Shown: one piece after another, positions 24,701 through 39,700 of the stretch
How positions within the stretch are numbered: position 1 is the first letter of the stretch
How the letters are laid out: every line of letters begins with the position of its first letter
Source of the DNA: Apostichopus californicus
Taxonomy: Eukaryota; Echinodermata; Holothuroidea; Aspidochirotida; Stichopodidae
DNA length: 64,000 nucleotides
Direction of reading: 5' to 3'
Assembly: GCA_020650975.1 (NCBI GenBank)
Contig: JAIPMN010005319.1
Coordinates: forward strand, 595 to 64,594
The notes under the pieces: generated by a model
Seen by the model: only the letters and a program-made list of their open reading frames with translations
The model's database searches: none
Told to the model about the DNA's origin: nothing
Translations under genes and position numbers: made by a program

Positions 24701-27700
24701 TACTTAAATAGAAATGCACATCTTCGTGTTGCCTTCGTGTGTGGTTCGGGTGCCATCGTGTGACCTTTTGGAAGGCATCGTACTTGCTTCGGCTGTTGAT
24801 TGGCTGTTGACCAAGTTCGGGGCCATCTTCGTGCGAAATTCAAAATTCCTTATTCGTATGGCCATCTGGTGTCAACTTCGCGACAGTGTGACGCCTGCAT
24901 AATAAACCACCAGTCCTGCATTCTGGCATCCTCAGTGGTATTACTTTTAAGGAGGGAAGTTTAAAACAAATTGTTGAACAGACTCTAACAGAGTATATAT
25001 GTGTGATACCGGATAAATCATTCTATGGGTTTAGTTTAGCATCTATACGTATGTACATTGCAGCTCATCTGCCAAATGGTATATTTTGCAAGAGCAATTT
25101 TTTAAGTTGAAAAGTACCTCATGTTCCTATCCCCTGCCTTTTTTCCCCATCTACCCACCCATCCCCTCCCCTCCTCAATTGCGCTCTTCCCCGCACTTAC
25201 AGCTGACAACTCGACAACCGAGATGTAAATGTTAAGTACTACAGCGGCTGACTACCTCAACTACTGTACTTCAGAGAAGAATCACTTGTCAAGTTGGTAC
25301 AGTACTAATCAAATTTACTTGATTGTGAAACAAGAAGAATTAGTGCGAAGAGAAACAAGGTTTGTATAAAGCAACCAGCTTTAATATTGAATGAAACTAT
25401 TAGAAGAAAATTGAACATGATTCTATGCAATTTCCAAGCATAAAGTCGCAAAGCCAAAAATGGTACAAGTAGAACAGATGGTCAAGCCTTGAGGATTTGT
25501 TTTTTCCACATCCCAAGACATGGCACTGTCTGAGCAGAGACAGATGGTTTTAATTTTAGCCTACAAAAATGAATCACAATTAATCAAAAGTGATCCATGA
25601 GAAACTACGGGTACTTTGAAAGCCAGCAACGATGAGGATATGACTTACAAGAATCAAACCAGAATGAAATTATTGCACACTCTACATACTTTGGGGTTGT
25701 TTTAATATCTGTAGAAAAAGTTTCATTTTGGTGCAATTTGATGCAAAGTGTTAAAATAACCACTACTTTATTAACTTTGTAGTAAGTACTGAACTGGAGT
25801 CTCAAGTTCAAAATGTGAAGTACGATGTATCAACAGAAGATAAACTTATTGTTGATGTTGTTTACAAACCTAGTCTTTCTGTTCCTTCTTGGCCAAATTG
25901 CTGAGCTGTAAACAAATTTAATTTACTACCCTATATTTGGAGGAGAAATTAACAGTGCAAACATTTGCAAACCATTGGAATGATCCGGTACAATACTATA
26001 CTAATTTTGTCTCAGTTTTAAAATTCTCAGATTTGAACATTTTGACTGATAGCTTATATGCCTGTAAAAGATATTTTGAACACTCCCTAATTGAGTCATA
26101 AATCAAGTCTACATAAACTGTCTAGGTCTGACCGAAACTTTTCAACAGCTGTCAAAGCTGTTCTTTTGCATTGCATTAACTTGCCACAAACTGGCAAAAC
26201 AAGACTAATCTAACACTGAAGGAAAGAAAGAACTGTAAGGGTCAGACAATTTGAAAGCTGACAAAATGTCACCACTGGTAATATTAATTAGCCAATTAAT
26301 TCTAAAGATTTGCAAATGAAACAAAAGGAAAAAATGTTACTTTTGCAGACCAAAAAATTCTGGAATACTTTGAAATGATTATTTAATAAATTTCTAACTT
26401 TGACATTCCAACTTTGTAAGAATAACAGATGACTCTACAGTTTGATTGAGGGGTATCCTATGCCCAATCATGTGTGAATGTAACTTATGGCTCGGACATT
26501 ATGGTGAACAGTTAATATCACCCAACCTTGAGTACAGCTTGAAGTCCTTTACGATTGTTTATAGCATGGAATTTAATATCAGGGAACTTACAAATGATAT
26601 AAAAGTTACAAGACCATGACCTTTTGCTCATTCAGTATCAGAATCTTCTCCAGTGGTGGACTGGCCACTTATGAAGAACATTTTTTTTTTAAATTGAAGA
26701 AAATGCTGGTAGGATCGACACGTTATATGCCCTCTTACATATATATTTAACTATAAAGGCCTTTTGCAGCTGATAACAACCACCTTCCTCTTGGTTACAT
26801 AATAAAATTAACCACATAACATATACACCTGGCTGTAAATAGTAAACATGAACTAAATTTGCAAAACCAATTAACAGTTTACCAAATTTTTTTCAATTGA
26901 AGAACATTCTGGTAGGATCGACACGTTATATGCCCTCCTACATATATTTAGCTATAAAGGAAGTTTGCAGCAGATAAAATAGTTTTATAACCACCTTTCC
27001 TCTTGGAAACATAAAATTAACCACATAGTATATGTACTTGGCTGTAAATAGTAATCAAGAACTAAGTTTGCAAAAACCAATCAACAGTTTACTAAATTCT
27101 TAAATACTTAGGTGGCCTAATTCTCATGTTTCCTCTTGGCAATTTGCTTGAACCCTGGATTCACTCCTTTGGACAATGCATCTAACTTCCTTTCTTGAAG
27201 ATGAAAAGACAATATTCTTAACATCAAGCTAGTGACAACAGATAATAACCCAAGGTGACCCACAGTTAAGTCCTCCAAACCATGCTAAGTTTAATCTTAA
27301 CCAGACTTTTGTAAAGGACTGAAGACTCTCAGTAACAGGTTGTCCATTTGTTCAGGTATTTTTAGGAGGTCCGATGATGCGTGGCTAAGTCTTGTTAAAT
27401 CCCATAATGCTATTGATCTGCATTCTACAAAGACTGCTGGATAGCAGAACCTTTTACCCTAATGAGTCACACTTGCTCATCAAGGGTGGCTGGGTCTATA
27501 TGTAACCAACCACACATTGTAATGACAGTATAACCACCTATGATCATGATGATTTCACTCACACTTGGTAATCAAGGGTTGCCAAGAGTCTATATGTAAC
27601 CACACACTGTAATGACAGTATAACCATCTATGATCATGATGACTTCACTCACACTTGCTTATCAAGGGTGCTAAGGGTCTGTATACAACCACACACTGTA

Positions 27701-30700
27701 ATGACAGTATAACCATCTATGATCATGATGATTTCACTCACTCAAGTTGTTCGCATTTCACACCCTGGCTTTACCTTGGGTTAGTTTTCTGAAATGTACC
27801 ATGCAGTAAATGTTTCAATTTGTGCAGGATATTGCAAAGCAGTTTGCCAAACACTGATGCCAATTTACCACATTTATTCCCTAAGCTGCACCATTTGGAT
27901 TATAAGCTTTAGCAGTACATGGATAAAACTTATCCATGTATATAAAGCTAGTATACAGTTTTGTTTTGTGTGGTCACAAACTAGCTCTGTAACAAACTTT
28001 AACAATACTGTTTAATTCAACAACTTTCTGCCATAATATAATAAACTTTGCAAAATAATAATCATAATAGAACTACATATTTAACACCATTTTAAAACCG
28101 GCAGACTTAAAACAGATCATCCTTGGAGGTAAACAACAATTGGAAACAAGAAAAACTTGTAAGGTTTATCACAGCCCATTGGTAAAGAGTCAACAGCCCC
28201 TAAACCAATTCGGCTGTTTGAGCCATATATTAATCCAAATACGGAAGCAATTAAGCTCACCTTTATGACTTCCTATATATCTATAATTAATCCTAACAAT
28301 GAAAAGTATTTCCTTGGATCATAGTTTATGGTATTGCCACACACTGTACGTGTGTATATTTATTATGTATACCAATGAATGATGAAACACTCATACCAGA
28401 CACATGCAACGCCATCCCTTCTACACATTCATGCATGAATAGATGTTTAATAGTACCAATAATCATATAATATTGTCATATTGGTTGAAAGTAGTCTGTT
28501 TCTCTTTATTTAGCTCCCTGCAATATATGGTCATTAACATGCATGCAGTCAATGTGTTGGATATATGTACATACCTTATATACATCAAATTTGCTGTGAT
28601 ACTACTCGGCAGGCAACATTGCATGCAAGAGTGTTGGGCAGAGCTATTCAACTACTGTATAAGCATGAGTTGGCAAGTTTGCTGGCAAGTTTTGTACATG
28701 CAGGAACATCAAGTGCTGCCTTGAACTTACCGGCTAGATTGACCATTCCTTGATTACTAGCTGGAAAACCAGCTAACAGTAGATGAAAACAATGATAATA
28801 ACATATTAAAATAATATACATCATGAAATGATGATACTGTTACATTATTACATTGCTAAACATTACCGAACAGCTGATCGTACAAGATTAATTAACAAAT
28901 ATTGACAACGACAAAAAAGTCAGACTTTTTATATCTATTGTAATTGTATTTTTGCAAAATGTTGATAATAAATTCAATTTAAGACCATCATGGAAATTTG
29001 GAAGGGGACCGGAGGGTTGATACTGGGCCTTACCACAGGTCATACTGTTTGTGTACATATCTTAGTGAGGTACATTTAAAGAGTTTCATTCACATTACAT
29101 TTTTCTCTCTTTTCTTTGTTTAAATATCTTGGTTGGTTTTCAGATAATGCAACCTACCTATTAAATTAAAGGGAATTGTATTGTAACAAGTTTTCACCAG
29201 CAGATGGCATTCTAAACTTTGTCTAAAAGCACAGCTATTAAAGTAAATTCACAGTCTGACCTGTGTTGACTCATGAATGGTTTTACCATGTAGGATATAT
29301 CACTTTGCACAAGCCCTCAAGACTGAAATGTTATAAGTTCAAATGTCAAAACCAACTTGAATGCCTCTATAGCACTTGCGTCAATGTTCCATTCTTTAGA
29401 ACTCAACACATGCTACTCTATTTTAAGACCATGATGTCATCAGCAGAACTCAAAAGAACCACTACCCACAGTATTCTTGTTGCGTGCAACTGTTGCGTGC
29501 AATAACGTCATCGACTGTTCAAATTATCTCTTACTTTGAAAGGACAAAGGTAAGGGTACATTCATATCCCTTAAGGTCAATTCTAAGAACTGTCGAGAAT
29601 TGGCCTTTTCACACTTTAACAAAACATAGAAATATTATTCTACTTGGAAATCAAATGGATTTAAGGGTGGTGAGGGCAGGGTGAAAGAGGAATATCTAAT
29701 ATTTGCATTTGAGAGTGCAGACCAGCCTTATCCCCTCCCTCTCATCCCCTCCCTCCCCCACCCATCCAAACCTCTACGTTGAAATCCAGTAAGGGTAGAA
29801 ATTTCTTGCAGCTTCCTTAAAGTTTCTCTCCAAAATACTATGCTAAGGTTATTCAATTTCCAAGAGAGCCGCAGTGTTGCTAGGCAGAAGGGACAGTCCA
29901 CAGGTGTTCTACACTCTGTATACACAGCCTGCCTGGCTAAAGTCTCAAATAGTGCTTTACTTTCCTCTTCATGAAAGACAGCACTGCTTAATAAAGTTTA
30001 CCTTTCTCAAAACATGTTTTGAATGATAAAGTTTCTTGGTCAAAAGTTAACTTTCTATTAAAAAGAATAAAACCTTAGAAATCTGTCAACCAATGAAGTT
30101 ACATCACTATTACAACATTTAGTAAGTAACAAAGCTCACCGGCTTCTGTGTATTTCAGTCCGTGGTTATTGTCGTCGCTTGGTTTTGGCGGGGGCCAGAC
30201 CGGGGACCGTCGACAGGGCGATGCAGGAGCGACTGTCTCCTCTGATTTTGTCCCAGGAGTCCACATGTACATATTCTCTGGCTATTGGAAAGAGAAATTT
30301 ATAAAGGGAGCTCAAATATAGAGTACAGTATATAAAATTACATACTTGGTCTGTATAGTTTAATTTTTTTTTTGCCTGTATATTTTAAACTTAATTATTT
30401 ACGTAAGTTTTGGATTACCAACACAGCTAGCTGAATAGGCAGTCGGGATATTCCTTGAAAGCTTCAATGTTTAACATGACTTGCAGTACAGACGGTTAGA
30501 AGAATTGAAAGATATATTCACTATTTCATGTACCATGCAAGTGGTAGGCTATGTATACGCTGGACTTGTACAGTAAGTACAAGTTGGTAGCAATGGCTTA
30601 CATGCAGTGTTCCCATTCCCAATGTTTCGCATTCACTTATTTTGAAATTCTTTAAGAAAATTATTTTACCTCAACATGCCAATCCAGGGAATCAGACCTA

Positions 30701-33700
30701 GGTCTTCGACTACTCATCATGAAAAATAAATTACTGCTAACTTTGGCTATGAATTTGGTCTTCTTCTCCTTCCAGACTCCATAAAAGGATAATTTCTGGA
30801 GAATATAACTACCATTGTCCTCCCATGTCACATATCATATTTCACTTTTCAATCCAGGTACATTTATAAGGAATTTCAAGATTGGTAAAGATTTGATAAA
30901 ACACCACAGACATTTTCAAGGCCTATACTGCAGCATTGTACAGTACAGTAGCACCGGCCAGCGGCTTGATAAGTACTGTATCTCTGTACCATGTAAGGTA
31001 GTTCTCAGGTCACTGCATTACAGTAGATAAAAGACTTGATCAAGTCCTCCACATCTTACAAAACAGAAAATATTCCAATAACTGTATCCTACAGTATAAA
31101 TCCTTGAGAGACAGACAAATATTACTCGATAAAGGAAATAAGCAATGAGTTGAATCTTCACAGTTAAGTGGCTAAAGAAATGAATATTAATAACTCCACG
31201 GATAGACGTAACATTTGTGTGAAAAGCTTCCACGACGACGACAACAACGGGGCGTATATATGGTAGTGTTAGTGCACCGTGTTGTTTGTGCAACCACTGT
31301 ACACATCAAACGACCAGCACACACATTGCAAATGATAAATCACCACGAATAAAAACTATATTACAACTGTGCCAGTCTCTATCTCTCCACGATGGAATGA
31401 TAAGACGACACAAATTTGTGGGTTCTCAAAAACCCCAACCAGCAGAATTGTTGAAGCCTGTGCGTACCTACAGTAGTATACAGTGAGTGATTAGTGTCAC
31501 TGTACTATATGTACACTGTCCATGTACACCGTGCAGTATGACGGTGTCAATTTAAGCAGACAAGGCAATACCGACTTCTGCCGACTGATAAGCTTTCATA
31601 ATCAAGATATGAAATAACTCATTAATGTACCGAGGAAGAGACGGAAGCAAGCACCTCCACTCCCATCTGTGATAATCTCATTATCTAACATATTGATATG
31701 TCTGAAACTATGGGTGACGTCAACTGGTAGACTTATAATATCAGTCTAGATACTACTACAACTTGCAAACAACTTGTTGAATATTTGATCTGAAAATGTA
31801 ATTATATCAGTATTATATCATAATTCTGAAAAAAAGCAGGTCAATATGGTGACTTGTGGTGGTTGTTTTGGCAAGATTACTATTCCATCTGCTTCTCTAG
31901 CCTATCTCTAATATTAGCAAAATAATTTATTAAACATACTGTACCAATGAATAATGTATAGTCATCAAGAGTCACATGACTTAAATAGTTTAAAATGAGC
32001 TTTTTTTGCATTTGGTTGGCAAATCTGACCAAACCCACAGAATATTACCTAAGAAGTGCTTACAAGTGATCAAATGTGACATGCTATTTCTTTTTCATAA
32101 ATTAAAGGTTAATGTTCTGCTATTGTTAATTAAAAAACTAACGATTCCATCCAATTCTCAACATATTATCACACCGAACAAATTTTCATATTAATTTATT
32201 TTTTTTTCAATGAAAATGAAAACCATAACAATTTGCAAATTATTTCCTTCCTTAGTTCATAATTAATGATTAGCTAGCTGTACAGACATGTTAGAGCAAG
32301 GGTGTGTTTAGGTTGTGAGAAGACAGGTAAGGAAGGAGATTGTAAACATCACAAATGGTGGATGTTAAGGAGGTACTGAAGGTAGGTAGCTTTCATAGCC
32401 CAAATTATACTACTGTAGACATAGACTTTCAGTAATTTTAGTATTTTAACTGTTATGTTTGGATACTACACAAGTGGCAAGTGACAAAGGGGGGACTAAG
32501 TTGGCGAGGGGCAGGAGTGGGTGGGGATGGGTAAAAACATCAGCATTGCATTTGAACATTACTGTATCATGTATCAGAACTATTACACAGTAACACTCTA
32601 CAACCTTTAAAGGCATTGAAGACTCGCCGGTAATCTGACCTAGTTTCAAATGAGATGTAACAGAAGTGTTGAACACCACCATCGATCCCAGAAAATACAC
32701 ACACAGCTTGCTACCGTCGGTAATTAGACAGTAGTGTACAGTCAATACATACAGCTACGGTCAAAGCCCACAACACAGTGTACATAGCAGCGTGGACATC
32801 TCAGGTCTAGATAAAAGATAACAAGGTATCACGTTTCATTACTGTCTGCATTTTGTAGCAACAAGAAAAAAACTTCACTTGCAAGCAACGGAAAGTTAAC
32901 TTTTTCAGAGGGCGGCACACGGTTTGGGGTGAGTCTTCAGCAGTTTTTACAGCTGCCAATTTGCCAGGGTATTCTCCCCACTGAAGTATCATTCTCTACA
33001 ATTTTGTATGTATTTTACTCTGCCATATTTACCCTGTCATTCATCACCATCACAGGCCCTCAACAAATACTGAATTGGTTTGGAGTAGTAGTACTCTGTA
33101 CAATCACTCAAACATGACAACCATCATACCACTGATTTGCAGCGGCTGACAAAAGAATTATGGAATTTGAATTTAAACCTGAGAAAATTTCAGATGAAAA
33201 CAAATTTGAGCAGCTTGAATCAATATTGATGTAGAATGGATATGTATCTTTAGGTGTCAGTGAGAATAGTTGATTTGACAAGTTGACAATCCTGTTTCTT
33301 GATAGATTTAAGGGTGCAAACAATTCTGTCTTTTAACATGTCACTTGACTTGTTGTTTGCACAAGCTGATTGACATTGAACACAACGGTCTACATACTCC
33401 AGTTAGGGTCATTTCTCAAAAAAACTTTAAAAAGTGTAAAGCTGTGTTTGACTGTGAGTGTACAACATATCAAATATATATTTCAGTTTGGGCTTAAAAA
33501 GTCACCCATTATTGAGAGAATCAAAAATTACAAGTTTTCAAAAATTACAAGTGGTACAGTATGTATACATGTACTATACAGTGTATACAGTATACAGTTT
33601 ATGTATACAGTGTGAATGGATGGAGTTTTGGCATGTGAATGAAATCTGCTGGATAGGTTCCAAAATTGTTTTTCAAAACATTTCAGACATCATTTTCTAT

Positions 33701-36700
33701 CCATATTTATTGTTTTTTCCCCAATCAAATGGAATCATTGACCACAGGTTTGTTATTTAGGTTACGAGTTATTAATGAAGATTAAACACAGTAAATTCGG
33801 TCAGGTTAATTCATAACATATACATGCACAGTAGTAGCTGGCTTTAATACTACTGTAAACTACCAGTATAAAATTTGACAAGCCTTGAACCAATTCTAAG
33901 ACATTGTCTCGTCATCCCTGGAATACAAGCTCTGATCACATGAACGCTTAGTTCGCTGCAACAATTGATCAATACAAAATGAAATTATGTATGTTATAAA
34001 ACCCTTTAACTTCTCAGCTGCATACAATAGTACTGTCTGCAAGCATCAATGCAAGACCTGCCAAGTAGCCAAATTCGTGGAAGTTAGCTAGTACCATGGA
34101 AAGCAAATTATGCGAAAAAAGGGTGTGAGTATAATTGAAATTGGAACCCTTCAAGACTACAGTATATCGCTATACATATAATGATCATGACCACCAAGCA
34201 GGCATTATGTAACCTGGGCCCTATTTCATAAAACTTAAGAACATTCTTATCTTGGACTTAAGAAGAATAATCATTCTTAAGTCTGTAATTGTTCTTAACT
34301 TTAAGAACATTCTTATCTTCTATTTCATAAAGCAACTTAAGAAGAATTCATTCTTATCTTTGTCCTGAAATCGTTCTTAACTTTAAGAATGATCAGCATC
34401 ATTCTTAAGTATGTTCTTAAGTGTCACATGTCAATTAGGCGGGAAATTTCAATCAAAACTCATCATTGCTTATTTAGGTGTTTAATGTGGATGCCAATGA
34501 TGGCTATGTTTATGGCTTTTGGGCTGCTAGAAAGAGAAAATTAACGAGCTCTACGAAGGGAAAGGGTATTTAGGGACAGAACCAACCCACTACATCAATG
34601 GACAGACCGACAGATGCATCCGAAGTACCGGTTCAGTAGACTGGAGTCAATCAACATCATTGATATGCTTCAAGCTGATATTTCTTTAAGCATATGCCCT
34701 ACTTAATATAGGATAGGCTATAATAGGGGTGGGATGGTGATGGGATGGCAATCACAGCTACTATAATGGGGGTAACTATAGAAAAGTTCATTTCTGACTG
34801 GGGTGGGAGCCTGGGAGGGAGGGGGAAGGGTAGAACTACTTGACGCAAGGTTGGGGAGGGGGCAGAACCTCCTCTCCCCTTTGAAAATTTTGGTTTATAT
34901 ATGGGGGATTATATGAAAAATGGTGCTATCATTTGCCCTAATTTGCACAGATTTTTTGCCCGTATCTTTGGTCTTCAGAATTTTTGGGGGGCAGACACCC
35001 CCACCTCGTACGCCTATTGGTCGGTATGTTTGTGGTTTTGTTGATAAATTTGTGCCCATTACCCTCCCTTCACAAACATACTCGTAGCTGTTTATGCAAC
35101 TAATTATAACTTTATAAGTTATTCGCTTGAACTACAAAAATATACAGGGGCGGATCCAAATTTTTTGGCAGCAGGAAGTTTAGGGTTATTTGTGATGCTG
35201 TCCTGGGGGAGGGATCAAAGAGTAGGGGTGTTCCCGGAACAGTTTGCATTGACTTTGTATATGTAGAACTCATTTTAAGCTAGCGAACATGGTCGACCCA
35301 CCCAATAACAAAAATAGTACACAAAACGCAGAATTGAAGCTGGCAAACAGTGTAATTCTATCTTCAAAATGATCAAGTACCAAGTTTTGTACGGTGGAGT
35401 ATAAGAATTGCAAGATACAATTTGTTTAAGTTGACAAGTGAAACGTGGTAAAAATGGATGATTTTCGGTCAATTAACTGAAACTTGCAAATACTGAGGTT
35501 ATTCACAGGAATATACGAAGAGTCCTAGTTGGAAAATTTAGAAATTCCGCACGATTTTTCAATTAAAAAAAAATACGTTGGGGACCCCTCTAAAAAATAT
35601 ACAAAAATGTTTTTGTGTGCTTCACCCTCTATATAGATAGATTTCCCTACATAAAGATATATAAACAATTATATATCCTGTCGGGGCTTCCCCCTCCCCC
35701 GCCCGCCTCTGTCAGATTTTTTTTAAAGGAAATCTATTATTTTCTACATTTTTATTTGGCAAGAACATTACAAATTTATATAGGAAACTGGAATAATAAA
35801 ATTGTTCAATTATATAATGAATAATGAATATGAACTGACTTTTACAATAACGTTCACGACAAAAGATAAAGGGGAATTCCTCTCGTCTCATATAAGACTC
35901 AAATAAACATAGAATGTGGCAATGTGGAATGCTTGAGTTATTACAGTTATTATACTTCTGAAGAGACTCAGATCGCACGGCTGAAGTACATGCGATGAAT
36001 GGGCTGGCAGGCAATATAGGATGATTTGTTTTCAGCTCAGAAGTTTGCAGTCTCGAGGGTGATGTGAGAGCTATGCCCTTCAACTAGCAGGATGATAGGG
36101 AAGGTGATGTCCTCTCTCTTAACGCTCCGTCAAAACAAATTGGCTATCCATTTGTAAAAAAAAATCTGTATTAATCCAGCCGTTCGAGGATTGTCCTACG
36201 CACCATTCCTCTGGAGCACCCTACAGGGGGTCGTAACAGAAGCGGGAAGATTAACATAGGCTCCAAGAAAAACCCTGTAGCGTTCATACAGGCCAGGACG
36301 GTGATTTGCCTTTTCTCCGTGTTGCTCAACTGGTAGATGATCTTTGTCTCTTGGGGCCAACACTTTCTCCATGCTTCCTGCCAGTTGTAACCCACTTTTG
36401 TCACAGTTGAAAATGCGACTACCATCATTAAGAATGTCCTTCCAGTTTTCCACCGCCTCAGAACTGATATACACCTTATAGTCTCCGAACCATTTTTCTA
36501 GTCGCTCGATTGTTAACATACTGTAGCTCTTTCTTTTCCCAGAGTCTACCCAACTCTCTCCACTACAATCCGGTTTCTCTTCAGAAAGTCCCTAATCCAT
36601 TGTGCTCCTGAAAAAAAGATAAAAAGATTCTAAGTTCCATACATTTTTGTTCCTCATATATCTATGTTATTGTTAAAACTGGGGTGGCGCCACGATTTCC

Positions 36701-39700
36701 CCGACCCAGAGGCTAAGATATCCGACAGGGGGGGCTAAGATCTCCAACAGGGGAGCTAAGATCTACGACAAAAAAATCTGGGTGCACAAAATATCATATA
36801 TATATAAACAGTAAAAGAATTATCCTAACCTAACGTACGGATGCTAACTAGTATTAGGCCTAGTCTAGCCAAATTGTTCAAACTTTTTGTTCAAACAGTT
36901 TGCCTCAGAACGTTGTACTTGCAAGTAGTGTGAATTGGTTTAAGAATGCTTTGGACAAGCACTTTAAGCATTGTAATCGGGTCTGAGTGTTTGTGTCTTC
37001 AGTTTTTTTTCTCTCCTATAGGGTCCTTGATAGGGACTTGAGTGTCCCTCCTGTTCCTTTTTACTACTAAACTGATCGTCCAACATTGGTTACCTCATTA
37101 GGCCTAGCCTAGTCAACTGATTCACACATCCTCTATTTTGTTCTCGTTGTGAAGTCGAGGTGGTTTGAACATTTCCACTTCAAGACTAATTTAGAGATCA
37201 CGAGTGTCAACTGTCAAGTCGTGATTAATTTACGGTATTCATTTCGTCAGTGGTGCGCAGCATTACTTAGGCCCAAGCCTAACTAACATGATTAAGCTTA
37301 GCCTATTTGTTACCGTAAGTACAACGGCCCTATGCGTAGCCTCTATTGTAATTAATATGTAGCAGTAGACATAGTCTAACAGTAACAGTAACACTACAGT
37401 AGGCATAGTCTACACACAGTTACGTTATGGATGCTTCACTCGAGCAGTTTTAGTACAACTTTCTGCTCTAGAAAAACACTTTTTTGATGGTATTTAATAA
37501 GAACAAAACCACCCGTGAACAGTTTTATTGGGTATTCCATTATTTTGGATGAAAACCTGCAAAGAAGGAAAGCTTTAGTCATTTACTTACCATTTTCTTT
37601 TTTCCTTTCGTGAGCAAGAATGCGCGTTTACGAGAAAAAGTTTCAGACAAAGTTGGCGCTGCAGGTCAAAGGTCACATTCAGCCTCTTTCAAAGTTATAA
37701 AAGATACAAACTTTTCATAAATTCTTAAATAATCGTTCGTAACTTAAGAAGATTAATCGTTCGTAAGATACGAACTATTTCTTGTTAAAACTTCTTAAGT
37801 GACTTACGAAGAATTATTTAAGAAGATTCGTAAGTAATCTTTATGAAATAGGGCCCAGGTCACCCAAGAACAACATAAGCAAATAGCATGTGGATCATTG
37901 TAAATAACTATAAAATAGAGGACAGTATTGCAGGGAGGTGGGCTATACTTATTATTGTTCAAACTCAAACTCCTTTCTAGCTACTCGTGAATGACAAAAA
38001 CATGGAAATATTAAACGATTAGTTTCTTCCAAAGTGGTAGATTCAGGAAGGAGGTGTAAGTGGCCGGTGCCCAGGGAGCGAGGGCGCAATGCTTAAATGT
38101 TCCAATGTGTAGTTAGGTAGATGGGAAAGTGCAGATGTTGAGTGGGAGACAGGTAAGTGAGGAGCGAAGTAAATAATGGAAATATTAAATCATCTGAGGA
38201 AGAAAATTTCTGTTATGTTGACATATTTTATCTCATGAATGTCCTTTATTCAATCTCCCTTAGAAACATAACTCATGGTTTTCTTTTCCTGTTCAGTCTG
38301 ATCATTCAGTGAAATGCATTAATGAAGAAAAAATATTGCTAAGATGCTTTAAGGTTACACATGTACAGCATTTAGCAGGGTTTTGTAAAACTTCTCACAG
38401 GCATGCACTCCACAGGCTGCATTTAACCACCTGTTTATCAGAACATTATGAAAGTTGGAGTGGAATATTAATGGAGTACGAGAACATACTATATGTGAGG
38501 ATCAAGGGTGTTCTGTGGCGCCCCAAAAGAATTACGTGGGGAGCCTGGATGTGAAACCTCAAGAGCTCTGTGATTTTTATTCAAAACATAACATCAGCGG
38601 AATGTTAGAATGCATACATGCAAAAGCTTTGCCTAATTTTGCAGCTGCTATACCTAACGCTAATATTGACAACTGCCAGTACAAACAGTTCCTAACCCTT
38701 CATCTGATAGAAATGTGATTTTCATACATTCCATACCATCAATATGAGTGCTTTGGAGCAGAGCATGAAAGTACAGTATATAAAAAATTGTCTCGACTGA
38801 GTGTATAAGTTTGTGACTGGGCAACACTGATATCAGATGGAAATGCACCTCCTTTTAAAATTTCAGATAGTGACGTAACTCGGTTTTGACCACCTGTTTG
38901 TGTTGCCCTACAGGTTTACTGTATCTTTGTGTTCAGATATATGTGTGCTTATGTGTTCATCTTAATTTGAGCTGCACAACTATAAGCTATCCAAAGTATC
39001 ATATATAGTTGCAGACTTGTAGTAAGTCCATACTCATATTCCAGCATACAGTAGTTTACCTGTATTACTGTATACATGCCCTCGGGGATTCCTCCTCACA
39101 CTTGGGGCATTTTAGAAACCTAGTGCCTATAGGACAAGAATTTTCATACTTACAGTGCAAGTTGTGCTTGGAGCCAGCCATACTGATGCTCCCATATATA
39201 CCCTTGAAATCTTCACTAAAGTACAGTTTGTATATTTACTCCTGCTGTCATACTTGTACCCACAAGTCTGTTATATTGTCATATATAGCAGAAATAAATT
39301 TATACATATAAATGTACACATATGTATACAAACATGTATAAACACACATAGCCTAATCATGTTTGGATCTGCAATGAAAATCCATGCGAAGTCGGTCAAA
39401 AGAGCCTATCAAGAGGAATTTGCAATTTTAGTTAAGATACAAAATTGTATAGTGCTTTGAAATTCAAAATGAATGTATGGCTAATTGTCTTATTCCAGAA
39501 AATGCATGATCCCGAATAAAGGGGGCAGAGAGATTCGGACGACATTTGGTTCCATTAATTACTGTCTTTGTGTTATTGAGTGTTTCCACTCACTTCATAG
39601 GCCAGACAGTTTTGCTGATTCCTGCCACAACCATAGAAATGATAAAATTCTGATAAAGTCCCTCAAATGCTATAAATATCAATCTATTTGTGAAAATACT

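Larger units (their letters stand above)
17326..30139. other. 12.8-kb formin intron
   Basis: Holds a G-run-rich stretch (17371-17530), part of the 14102-type inverted-repeat element (20946-21060), the Harbinger-like element 23810-24899, a 203-bp tandem duplication (26690-27095) and a 90-bp triplicate (27468-27740). Possible extra exons at 18909-18924 and 27117-27193 are discussed under findings. The rest is AT-rich with no recognised gene. Confidence 0.6.
34212..37860 (-). mobile_element. 3.65-kb DNA transposon with a broken pogo/Jerky-type transposase
   Basis: Ends ACCTGGGCCCTATTTCATAA (34212) and its exact inverse (to 37860), followed inward by sub-terminal runs of short AAGAACATTCTTA and CTTCTTAAGT repeats. 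The flanks (TAA left, TCA right) give no clean target duplication. Inside, on the minus strand, lies a transposase remnant (36180-36605). A possible 5' exon ends at a donor GTAAGT near 37590. The TIR family is not one that I can name, so pairing of ends and transposase is inferred from position. Confidence 0.65.

Noticed and set aside
34720-35010. Inverted G/C-rich words as a further MITE in the transposon
   Set aside because: The candidate ends do not pair well and no duplication is present.
38309-38718. Two overlapping plus-strand frames
   Set aside because: No recognised motif, and antisense to a formin intron.
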